IMG/VR virus record: IMGVR_UViG_3300018418_000073
Span: 1-31,217 of that record
Length of the DNA: 31,217 nucleotides
Source of the DNA: a virus
Direction: 5' to 3' (one strand)
In this document: in pieces, positions 24,095 through 29,807 of the stretch
Layout of the letters: each line of letters begins with the position of its first letter
How positions within the stretch are numbered: position 1 is the stretch's first letter
The notes under the pieces: model-generated
The model's input: only the letters and a program-made list of their open reading frames with translations
Told to the model about the DNA's origin: nothing
Database searches by the model: none
Made by a program: the position numbers and the translations under genes

Positions 24095-24311
24095 GTATTT
24101 TAAATACTTTGTCCTTTTCATACTCTGTTATGGATGCTTCCAGTATGGTCGTATTCATGATGAAGGTATCAAAGTAAATCAGCCTGAGTATAACCACGTT
24201 GTTTATGTAGACAACTGTGAGATCGTATCTGATACTAGTGGTAATATTAATTGCATCTGGTATCGTGATAACGTTTACACTATTGATACAACCTTTTTAG
24301 AAAATTTATAA
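24087..24311 (+). CDS. Small membrane-anchored protein (74 aa)
   Basis: From the ATG at 24087 the protein reads MDKYFKYFVLFILCYGCFQY, a single N-terminal membrane segment or uncleaved signal. A polar domain with beta pattern (NHVVYVDNCEIVSDTSG, then NINCIWYRDNVYTID) follows. A second ATG at 24078 would add three residues and cannot be excluded. It probably faces the periplasm. No family is recognised. Confidence 0.5.
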   Translation: MDKYFKYFVLFILCYGCFQYGRIHDEGIKVNQPEYNHVVYVDNCEIVSDTSGNINCIWYRDNVYTIDTTFLENL

Positions 24312-24313
24312 CC

Positions 24314-24604
24314 ATGCGTATACATATTACACACCCAGATTACTTTGCCCGTTTAGGGACAAAGATTGTATTAGTATTTGATAACCCAGCAGGTCCTAAC
24401 AAATCACTAATACGTAGAGAAAATGGAGATTTTGACACTGTTTTATCTGAAAAGTTAGAATCAGTGGAACTTGGAGAGTTAACTCAAACACTAATGAGTA
24501 ACGTCACACTACGTGAGATGGCACAAAACGAAGGTCTTATTGACATTGGTGATGTGCACACAGATGATAGTAATTATATTACTATGTTCTGGAGACACTC
24601 CTAA
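24314..24604 (+). CDS. Unknown protein (96 aa)
   Basis: The sequence begins MRIHITHPDYFARLGTKIVL and contains FDNPAGPNKSLIRRENGDFD and LTQTLMSNVTLREMAQNEGL. It looks like a small mixed alpha/beta domain. It starts two bases after the membrane protein gene and ends at the first of three tandem hairpins. No family or function is recognised. Confidence 0.55.
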   Translation: MRIHITHPDYFARLGTKIVLVFDNPAGPNKSLIRRENGDFDTVLSEKLESVELGELTQTLMSNVTLREMAQNEGLIDIGDVHTDDSNYITMFWRHS

Positions 24605-24693
24605 ATTGTTTACAATTGTGGTGATTTATCACCGCTTATTCCTAAGATGTAAAAAGGTGGGGTTGTAATAATCCCACCTATTACTTATCTTAG
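24604..24693 (+). other. Three tandem RNA hairpins between genes
   Basis: AATTG-TTTA-CAATT (24604-24617) and GGTGA-TTTA-TCACC (24620-24633) share the same TTTA loop. A long imperfect hairpin follows: CTAAGAT, GTAA and AGGTGGGGTT (24642-24664) pair with AATCCCACCT, TTAC and ATCTTAG (24670-24693), in all 21 bp broken by two small internal loops. There is no U-run, so it is not a standard terminator. It may protect or process the transcript, or bind a protein. Confidence 0.6.
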
Positions 24694-24712
24694 CTCTATA
24701 AACTTATTAATC

Positions 24713-24862
24713 ATGGAAGATAGAGAATGTGTTTACTTGTACTACAGAGATGGTTCTGAATTCATTACACCATCTTTAGATCACGCAATTGAAAGAACAG
24801 ACCAAAAACAAATCACAATGAAATGTGAGGACGGTGAGGTTAGACAAATATCACTAACATGA
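24713..24862 (+). CDS. Small protein (49 aa)
   Basis: A complete short frame begins MEDRECVYLYYRDGSEFITP and contains AIERTDQKQITMKCEDGEVR. It looks like a small beta-rich domain. Its last four bases (ATGA) overlap the start of the next gene, strong support for translation. No family is known to me. Confidence 0.55.
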   Translation: MEDRECVYLYYRDGSEFITPSLDHAIERTDQKQITMKCEDGEVRQISLT

Positions 24863-25014
24863 AAAACTTATTTAAAATAGTATTAATGACAGGAGCACTC
24901 TTTACGGGTGCTTTTGTTTTTTATAAAATATCTAGTATTATGTTAAACATTATAGTTGTTATGCTAAAGATTATAGTTAGCATGATCACAGGAATACCAA
25001 TTGAATCCTTATAA
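24859..25014 (+). CDS. Small hydrophobic membrane protein (51 aa)
   Basis: From the ATG overlapping the previous stop (ATGA) the protein is almost all hydrophobic: KIVLMTGALFTGAFVFYKIS and IMLNIIVVMLKIIVSMITGI. One or two membrane helices are likely. Small proteins of this type in phages can modify the host membrane or act in lysis. No function can be assigned. Confidence 0.55.
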   Translation: MKNLFKIVLMTGALFTGAFVFYKISSIMLNIIVVMLKIIVSMITGIPIESL

Positions 25015-25024
25015 TTATTACATC

Positions 25025-25144
25025 ATGAAGAAATTTTCAACAGACATCCAATTTGCTGAGTTTATCGGCTTTGGTATTGCCTGGCAACACAAGCGTGTTG
25101 CTGTATGCATACCGTTTGTAATGTTTGAACTGTCATGGGCATGA
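25025..25144 (+). CDS. Small protein (39 aa)
   Basis: The complete frame begins MKKFSTDIQFAEFIGFGIAW and ends VAVCIPFVMFELSWA. The EFIGFGIAW...IPFVMFE pattern is one I associate with small phage proteins of unknown function. The spacing of 10 bases from the previous gene and 6 bases to the next fits the operon. Confidence 0.5.
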   Translation: MKKFSTDIQFAEFIGFGIAWQHKRVAVCIPFVMFELSWA

Positions 25145-25150
25145 ACATTT

Positions 25151-25726
25151 ATGCGTAGTTTGATAGATCAAATAAGAAATGTAGAGAAAAGTAATGATAG
25201 ATTTCATACTAATGTCTCTAAGATCCTACACTTTGATAGAGGAACCTTGTTTAAAGGTCACTCTGGCAGCGTGTATCACGGTACTTTAAACAACAAAGAT
25301 CAATACTTGAATATATTCAACAAGTATTTTGATGTTTCTATAAGTACTGAATATAATTTTGAATCTGGTAAGAGTATAATAAGCCTGTTTATTGACTCAC
25401 CAACACCTAAATACTTGAAGAATTTTATTGATACCATATCAAATAATGGTACAATGGATGTCAGAGCTAAAGAAGGCAGTGAACTTAACTATGCTTTTTC
25501 TGATCACATGACCACAATACACTACAGCCTCAGTTATGATGGCTTTGTTGTGTTTGGTCACTATGATAACTTACGTCTCGCAAAGAAACTAAGAACTAGC
25601 TTGAAGGTATTTAAGAGTATTATCAGAGAGAATGGAGAAGATCCGGAGTTCTGCAAAGCAGTTGTGTTGCCTTATAAGGACAAAAAACGTGACTGTATTG
25701 CATTATCTGATGGGTTGTTTAAATAA
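25151..25726 (+). CDS. Unknown protein (191 aa)
   Basis: The sequence begins MRSLIDQIRNVEKSNDRFHT and includes HFDRGTLFKGHSGSVYHGTL and LNYAFSDHMTTIHYSLSYDG. It looks like a soluble mixed alpha/beta protein. I recognise no catalytic motif. The stop lies at the start of a repeat and hairpin cluster. It ends the run of small genes that starts at 23891. Confidence 0.55.
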   Translation: MRSLIDQIRNVEKSNDRFHTNVSKILHFDRGTLFKGHSGSVYHGTLNNKDQYLNIFNKYFDVSISTEYNFESGKSIISLFIDSPTPKYLKNFIDTISNNGTMDVRAKEGSELNYAFSDHMTTIHYSLSYDGFVVFGHYDNLRLAKKLRTSLKVFKSIIRENGEDPEFCKAVVLPYKDKKRDCIALSDGLFK

Positions 25727-25919
25727 AAAGTGCAATATACTGCACACTAACAGTACCAGTATACTAAGAGAGAGTATATAGTATAAGAAAAGTGCAATAT
25801 ATTGCCTATTTAGGTGATGAATTATAGTTTGTTCCACTGTTGTTAACGGTTTCAGATCTCATAATCAGGACGCAAGCTAGACGCATCTAGGCAAACTATA
25901 ATTTTTTAATTAGAATCTT
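25727..25919 (+). other. Repeat and hairpin cluster with a 12-bp closed RNA-like structure
   Basis: Two 18-base direct repeats, 17 of 18 identical (AAAAGTGCAATATACTGC at 25726-25743 and 25788-25805), each contain a short inverted repeat. Between them TATACT/AGTATA forms a hairpin with a 7-base loop (25760-25778). Then AATTATAGTTTG (25820-25831) pairs perfectly with CAAACTATAATT (25892-25903), enclosing 60 bases with an inner stem CTAGA-CGCA-TCTAG (25877-25890) and followed by a T-rich end. The reverse of the CACCTAAATA motif lies at 25807-25816. This could be a structured regulatory RNA, a riboswitch-like leader of the next gene, or an origin/operator region. Confidence 0.6.
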
Positions 25920-26411
25920 ATGAAAGTATCTAAAAGAACAATTACAAACATGCTTGCAACAGCTCTTAGTAACAAGAGTGTAAATTATCACCTAGCAGTA
26001 GAGGCTATTGTGAACAATATGGCTGACAGTTCTTTAGAGTACATGCTGCACATGCTTACTTCTAAAGAACCAGAAACCCTTATTTACCCTGGTAGTTATG
26101 TGAAAATTCCTATGGATAAGTATCATTCAAGTAAATACTTTGATTATGGTACTTTAAAAGACATGGGTTTGGTTACAGAAGACGGTATGGTATACGCAGA
26201 AGTCATTGGTGATTCATCATGGAGTACTGAGTACAATCCCTTTTATGGCTCAATGAAAGTAAAGTACTTGTACCATGATGATGATAAACAATTAAAGTTT
26301 CATGAAGACAGTATAAACACATCAGATTTAACTTTGATTGATAAACTTGATATAGAATATTTTAAAAGTTTAAACCATGGCAAAAATATCACACCAGCTC
26401 TTGAGATCTGA
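25920..26411 (+). CDS. Unknown protein (163 aa)
   Basis: The protein begins MKVSKRTITNMLATALSNKS with a helical 50-residue segment. A beta-type domain follows (IYPGSYVKIPMDKYHSSKYF; YAEVIGDSSWSTEYNPFYG). No family is recognised. The start lies just after the closed hairpin at 25820-25903, so RNA folding may affect its translation. Its end overlaps the next gene by 35 bases. Confidence 0.55.
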   Translation: MKVSKRTITNMLATALSNKSVNYHLAVEAIVNNMADSSLEYMLHMLTSKEPETLIYPGSYVKIPMDKYHSSKYFDYGTLKDMGLVTEDGMVYAEVIGDSSWSTEYNPFYGSMKVKYLYHDDDKQLKFHEDSINTSDLTLIDKLDIEYFKSLNHGKNITPALEI

Positions 26412-26577
26412 GGTAAAAAATTGGGGAACAATTAAAAGAATGTTCTCTAGACAAACACATAGCTTTGGAAGCTATATGAACAAGAAGTATCATATGACTG
26501 ATACTAACTTAGCAGAGGCTGAAACAAGCTTTGCTGCTATTAGAATACTACTTGATAGACATGTCATATTCCAATAA
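26377..26577 (+). CDS. Small basic helical protein (66 aa)
   Basis: The sequence starts MAKISHQLLRSEVKNWGTIK and contains a basic patch (KRMFSRQTHSFGSYMNKKYH), then a helix (TNLAEAETSFAAIRILLDRH). It overlaps both neighbours, by 35 bases upstream and 17 downstream, in different frames. Basic charge hints at nucleic-acid binding, but no motif is seen. Confidence 0.5.
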   Translation: MAKISHQLLRSEVKNWGTIKRMFSRQTHSFGSYMNKKYHMTDTNLAEAETSFAAIRILLDRHVIFQ

Positions 26578-26809
26578 ATTTGGTATTGTCAATCAAGATG
26601 TTTTACAAGACCCTGAATTGAGTATCCAGGCTAAAGGACTTTACAGTTTGTTATGTACATACGCTGATAAAAATAGACAGTGCTTTCCATCTATAAGCAC
26701 CCTTGCAGATCACTGCAATAAATCAGTAAGAACCGTATCATACTTAATAGAAGAACTAAAAGCAAAAGGATATGTAAAAAGAAGAGGTCGTGTATTAATT
26801 TTAAGATAA
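26561..26809 (+). CDS. Helix-turn-helix protein, HTH_36-like (82 aa)
   Basis: From the ATG at 26561 the protein reads MSYSNKFGIVNQDVLQDPEL, then SIQAKGLYSLLCTYADKNRQ, CFPSISTLADHCNKSVRTVS and YLIEELKAKGYVKRRGR. This is the classic pattern of the HTH_36 family, found at the start of plasmid and phage replication initiators and in phage regulators. An upstream start at 26531 would add ten residues outside the family pattern, so I reject it. With only 82 residues it is the DNA-binding domain alone: a regulator, or a reduced initiator. Confidence 0.75.
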   Translation: MSYSNKFGIVNQDVLQDPELSIQAKGLYSLLCTYADKNRQCFPSISTLADHCNKSVRTVSYLIEELKAKGYVKRRGRVLILR

Positions 26810-26899
26810 ATACTTAGCTATATGTATGCTAATTATTTGTAGATCTTATCCCTTTAACTCTTAATTATACTGTTCTAGTAACATTACTATTCTTATTTT

Positions 26900-26915
26900 T
26901 ACAACTATTGTTGTA
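26900..26915 (+). promoter_or_regulatory. Hairpin just before a start codon
   Basis: TACAAC-TATT-GTTGTA is a perfect 6-bp hairpin ending four bases before the ATG at 26920. It could mask the start region or bind a protein. The rest of the 110-base gap 26810-26919 is AT-rich with no other clear signal. Confidence 0.4.
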
Positions 26916-26919
26916 GATA

Positions 26920-27204
26920 ATGATATATCAGTTACCAAATGGACGTATAATTGAACTTTCTGTAGAACAGTTCCTAGAACTGGATGATATAGAGGTTAGA
27001 GAGCTTAATGGTTTAAGTTCCACATACAGTCTTGAGTGTAGCAATCCTTTTTATAATTTATATTCAACTGGTTCAACAGCTGATAAATTAGTTGTAGAAG
27101 AGTTATTACATGATGATGAGTTTGAACCGGACTTATTTGATTATGTAAACTTAGATCCAACAAATAAATTTAAAGATGATTACTTTCACCCAGATGACAT
27201 TTAA
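26920..27204 (+). CDS. Acidic protein, unknown (94 aa)
   Basis: The N-terminus MIYQLPNGRIIELSVEQFLE is a pattern I have seen in small Bacteroidota phage proteins. The rest is acidic (LLHDDEFEPDLFDYVNLDP; FKDDYFHPDDI). No catalytic motif is present. Acidic early phage proteins sometimes mimic DNA or bind host proteins, but that is speculation here. It precedes the acidic-tailed protein by 27 bases. Confidence 0.6.
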   Translation: MIYQLPNGRIIELSVEQFLELDDIEVRELNGLSSTYSLECSNPFYNLYSTGSTADKLVVEELLHDDEFEPDLFDYVNLDPTNKFKDDYFHPDDI

Positions 27205-27231
27205 GTAGAACCTTTAATAATTTAAAAAAAA

Positions 27232-27804
27232 ATGCAAAACAAAGTTCAAATTGTTCCCGATGAATTGGGGAACGTAATCCGTGTGTCTCAAAACAATTCA
27301 GAATTTGGTCACGTTAGACTACAACAAGAGCGTGTAACCTTTGGCAATACTGGCTGGGTTAACCGTAAGACTGTCAGCACATTACTTCATGGTAAAGTAG
27401 AAGATCTTCGTGATATGGGTATTCATAACATGAAAGAATTAGCAGGTAAAATTGTAGTACGTGAGTCTCTTGAACCATTTAACACTAATGATCCTGATCG
27501 TGATCTTAAGATTGCTGGTGACACTGGTATTATTTGTTGCCAAGACGGACAACCTATTTATAGGAAAACAGTCTTTACTGCAGATACAAATGCAGAAGAT
27601 GTATTAGTAGCCCATGACAATGGTGATGCTATCCGTGAGGCAAATCAAGACACATCTAGTAACAAAATCAAGGCAGCTACTACATCAGAAGCATTTGATG
27701 CAGAAGAAAGTCAAATTGATTTAGAAGACTCTATTGCTGAAGTACAAGCTGAAGCACAAGAGGAAGAGTTAGAAGAAGTAGAAGACTCTACTTTTGAACT
27801 ATAA
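27232..27804 (+). CDS. Possible single-stranded DNA-binding-like protein with acidic tail (190 aa)
   Basis: Residues 1-130 look like a compact folded domain (NKVQIVPDELGNVIRVSQNN; KELAGKIVVRESLEPF; DLKIAGDTGIICCQDGQPIY). Residues 160-190 are a highly acidic tail (AEAQEEELEEVEDSTFEL). A folded domain plus acidic C-terminal tail ending in hydrophobic residues is the layout of phage single-stranded DNA-binding proteins, whose tail binds replication partners. I do not recognise an OB fold with certainty, so the role is a proposal. A structured stretch with a terminator follows, so this gene ends a transcript. Confidence 0.55.
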   Translation: MQNKVQIVPDELGNVIRVSQNNSEFGHVRLQQERVTFGNTGWVNRKTVSTLLHGKVEDLRDMGIHNMKELAGKIVVRESLEPFNTNDPDRDLKIAGDTGIICCQDGQPIYRKTVFTADTNAEDVLVAHDNGDAIREANQDTSSNKIKAATTSEAFDAEESQIDLEDSIAEVQAEAQEEELEEVEDSTFEL

Positions 27805-27997
27805 TAGTACTTACTACGCTATCCATTATAACAGCGTCCCAGAGTAAGTCTTTTATCAAGAGGCAGTGAAGCTGTAAAAGTATGATACAGGTAAAGGTTA
27901 ACCTCATACTAAATTCTTAGGAATTAGCAGTAACCTTGAAAGACCCGAAACCTCTTAAACATTGAGGGCTGGCAGAAATGCTGGCCCTCTTTTTTTC
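27805..27997 (+). ncRNA. Candidate non-coding RNA with GNRA-loop terminator
   Basis: About 160 bases without a gene show GTATGA/TCATAC (near 27881-27910, enclosing the palindrome AGGTTAACCT), AATTC-TTAG-GAATT (near 27914-27927), and AAGAGG pairing with CCTCTT (near 27859 and 27950). The stretch ends in a very strong terminator. A long 3' untranslated end would not need so much structure, so a separate or processed RNA is likely. No known RNA family is recognised. Confidence 0.5.
27964..27996 (+). terminator. Strong intrinsic terminator with GAAA tetraloop
   Basis: GAGGGC and TGGCA (27964-27974) pair with TGCTG and GCCCTC (27979-27989), 11 bp with two G-U pairs, over a GAAA loop, followed by seven T. 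It ends the transcript from the 190-residue gene or the candidate RNA. Confidence 0.9.
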
Positions 27998-28022
27998 TCA
28001 CTGAACAATAACAACTAAAGAT

Positions 28023-28535
28023 ATGCTAAGTAATGAACAAAAACAGATCCTGGAAACTGAGAAAAATATCAGACTCCTTCAACAACGTACTGAACGTTAT
28101 GAGTATTTAGGTTTACTATCTGAATATCAGTTACAACCTAAGATAATCTTACAACGTTTAGATTACACCAAGCTCAATCCAACACAACACTTTCTATTTA
28201 AGAGAGTATTGCACGGGTTAAATGTTTATACTCCTGAACAAGTGAGTAAACTTCATTGGGATAAGAAAAGAAGAATAAAGAAAGTATGGCAACGTGGACA
28301 GTATGAAGTTAATTTGTGGAAACAAGTTATCTGTAATAAACGTGCACAAAGTATTTTTAGTATCTTTAAAGGATCACAACTGGCAGAAGAACTTAACAGT
28401 TTGTCTGTTTATGATGTGGACCCTGATTATACTAATAAGCTAACTTTCAAAGAATTAGGAATAAGTTATGAAGATTTAATTCTTTTCTACATGAAGAAAG
28501 GTTTATTACCTAAAAACTATTTGACTCTAAAATGA
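28023..28535 (+). CDS. Basic helical protein, unknown (170 aa)
   Basis: The N-terminus is helical (MLSNEQKQILETEKNIRLLQ, then QRTERYEYLGLLSEYQ). A strongly basic middle follows (HWDKKRRIKKVWQRGQYEVN) and a C-terminal helical domain with LAEELNSLSVYDVDPDYTNK. The basic middle suggests DNA or RNA contact. It overlaps the HNH nuclease gene by four bases, so the two are probably made together and may act together. No family is recognised. Confidence 0.6.
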   Translation: MLSNEQKQILETEKNIRLLQQRTERYEYLGLLSEYQLQPKIILQRLDYTKLNPTQHFLFKRVLHGLNVYTPEQVSKLHWDKKRRIKKVWQRGQYEVNLWKQVICNKRAQSIFSIFKGSQLAEELNSLSVYDVDPDYTNKLTFKELGISYEDLILFYMKKGLLPKNYLTLK

Positions 28536-28936
28536 TTGAGAGAAAAAAGAAACTGTGTAACAATTGCAATACTGAGCAATTTATCTGGAAGAATGATAAA
28601 GGAAGTCGGTATTGCAAGAGTTGCTGGTTGAAATCTAAGGCACCTGATGCTACACCATTAAAGAAGAAACCTATCAACCCTAAATCTAAGAAGATGGCTA
28701 TACTAGATGCAGTATATACCAGACTTAGAAGAAAATTTATGGAATCTAAACCAATGTGTGAAGCAGCATTACCTGGTTGTAGTAGATCATCTACCGATGT
28801 ACATCACAAAAAAGGTAGAGGTAAATATTATTTAGAAGAAAATACATGGTTATCAGTATGCAGACAATGTCATATTTACATAGAAGAACATCCTGAAGAA
28901 GCAATTGAGTTAGGATTCTCAGAAAAGAGAATTTAA
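28532..28936 (+). CDS. HNH endonuclease with N-terminal zinc finger (134 aa)
   Basis: Cys 9, 12, 28 and 31 (KLCNNCN...RYCKSCW) form an N-terminal zinc finger. The HNH fold follows: MCEAALPGC (C76, C83), TDVHHKKGRG (H91, H92), ENTWLSVCRQCH (N104, C110, C113, H114). The His pair and the final CxxCH place the metal and active site. It may act in recombination or packaging, or be a free-standing homing nuclease. Lack of an intron around it and coupling to the upstream gene speak for a resident phage function. Three tRNA genes follow directly. Confidence 0.85.
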   Translation: MIERKKKLCNNCNTEQFIWKNDKGSRYCKSCWLKSKAPDATPLKKKPINPKSKKMAILDAVYTRLRRKFMESKPMCEAALPGCSRSSTDVHHKKGRGKYYLEENTWLSVCRQCHIYIEEHPEEAIELGFSEKRI

Positions 28937-28953
28937 TTTAGCCCATAATTTAT

Positions 28954-29027
28954 GGCCTCATAGCTCAATTGGATAGAGCAACAGCCTTCTAAGCTGTAGG
29001 TTCAAGGTTCGAGTCCTTGTGGGGTCA
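28954..29027 (+). tRNA. tRNA-Arg (anticodon TCT)
   Basis: All four arms are visible: acceptor GGCCTCA/TGGGGTC (one G-U at position 2), D-arm GCTC/GAGC, anticodon arm ACAGC-CTTCTAA-GCTGT, and T-arm CAAGG-TTCGAGT-CCTTG. The loop CTTCTAA gives anticodon TCT, reading AGA, a codon common in this AT-rich phage. The CCA end is not encoded. Confidence 0.95.
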
Positions 29028-29034
29028 CTAGATG

Positions 29035-29118
29035 GCCGGATGATGGAAGTGGTAGACATGACAGACTTAAAATCTGTTGGGTAGTAATACCCGTGTGGGT
29101 TCAAGTCCCACTCCGGCT
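29035..29118 (+). tRNA. tRNA-Leu (anticodon TAA)
   Basis: Acceptor GCCGGAT/CTCCGGC with one mismatch at the last pair, anticodon arm ACAGA-CTTAAAA-TCTGT (anticodon TAA), a long variable arm (TGGGTAGTAATACCC) as in leucine tRNAs, and T-arm GTGGG-TTCAAGT-CCCAC. It reads TTA, the dominant leucine codon here. Confidence 0.95.
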
Positions 29119-29123
29119 ACTTA

Positions 29124-29197
29124 GCTCTCTTAGCTCAGTTGGTCAGAGCACTCCGCTCATAACGGATAGGTCACAGGTTCAAGCCCTGTAGGGAGCA
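29124..29197 (+). tRNA. tRNA with CAT anticodon (Met, or Ile2)
   Basis: Acceptor GCTCTCT/AGGGAGC, D-arm GCTC/GAGC, anticodon arm CTCCG-CTCATAA-CGGAT with a C-T mismatch at the outer pair, and T-arm ACAGG-TTCAAGC-CCTGT. Anticodon CAT means elongator Met, or isoleucine tRNA for ATA if the C is changed to lysidine. In a genome with many ATA codons the second is plausible. Confidence 0.9.
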
Positions 29198-29225
29198 CCT
29201 ATGTTTCACATAAAAAAAAAAGAAA

Positions 29226-29807
29226 ATGTTTTACAAGTACAACAAAAAAGAATTAAGATTTGAATCTTGCAGTAAATATATACGCAAGATTAGCATAGGA
29301 GCAGTGCTTATATTTATAAGTGGTGCAGCTATATCGTTTAAATTTGGTGAGTCTACAGCTGAAACTAAGTATGTAGAACTTGAAGGGTCAATGCATGTAG
29401 TTAGAGAAGAAAAAGAACCCTTTTCAAAAGAAGCTTTAGTTTCTATGATTAAAGAGCTTGGAATTAAGCATCCTGAAATTGTGTTAGCACAATCAATATT
29501 GGAAACCGGTCATTGGACCAGTACCGTATTCAAAGAGAATCATAATCTTTTTGGTATGAAACAAGCTAGATCAAGAATTAGAACAGCTAAGGGCACACAA
29601 CTTAATCACGCTTATTATCATAGCTGGCAAGAAAGTTTATATGACTATGCTTTCTATCAGTGCAGATATCTAAGCAAGATTAATAATAAAAAAGATTACT
29701 TTGCAGCGTTAGATGCATCCTATGCGGAAGCTAATAACTACTCTATATACTTGAAAGAAATAATAGAAAAAGAAGAATTAAAAAAATTATTCTATGACGC
29801 ACCGTGA
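29226..29807 (+). CDS. Membrane-anchored glucosaminidase, GH73-like (193 aa)
   Basis: A hydrophobic segment at residues 23-39 (SIGAVLIFISGAAISFKFG) is a signal anchor. The catalytic domain follows from about residue 66: HPEIVLAQSILETGHWTST with the catalytic Glu 93, then KENHNLFGMK and the Tyr-rich YYHSWQESLYDYAFYQCRYL typical of FlgJ/LytG-type N-acetylglucosaminidases. It would cut glycan strands from the periplasmic side of the inner membrane. It is apart from the amidase endolysin and directly before a helicase gene (14-base overlap), so it may act early or in lysis as a second wall enzyme. No SAR motif is certain. Confidence 0.85.
   Translation: MFYKYNKKELRFESCSKYIRKISIGAVLIFISGAAISFKFGESTAETKYVELEGSMHVVREEKEPFSKEALVSMIKELGIKHPEIVLAQSILETGHWTSTVFKENHNLFGMKQARSRIRTAKGTQLNHAYYHSWQESLYDYAFYQCRYLSKINNKKDYFAALDASYAEANNYSIYLKEIIEKEELKKLFYDAP

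Noticed and set aside
25820-25903. Self-cleaving hammerhead ribozyme or known riboswitch
   Set aside because: The hammerhead core (CUGAUGA and GAAA) is absent, and I recognise no conserved riboswitch core in the enclosed 60 bases.
26531-26560. Earlier start of the HTH protein
   Set aside because: The extra ten residues (MLLLEYYLID) fall outside the HTH_36 pattern and only reflect the overlapping upstream gene in another frame.
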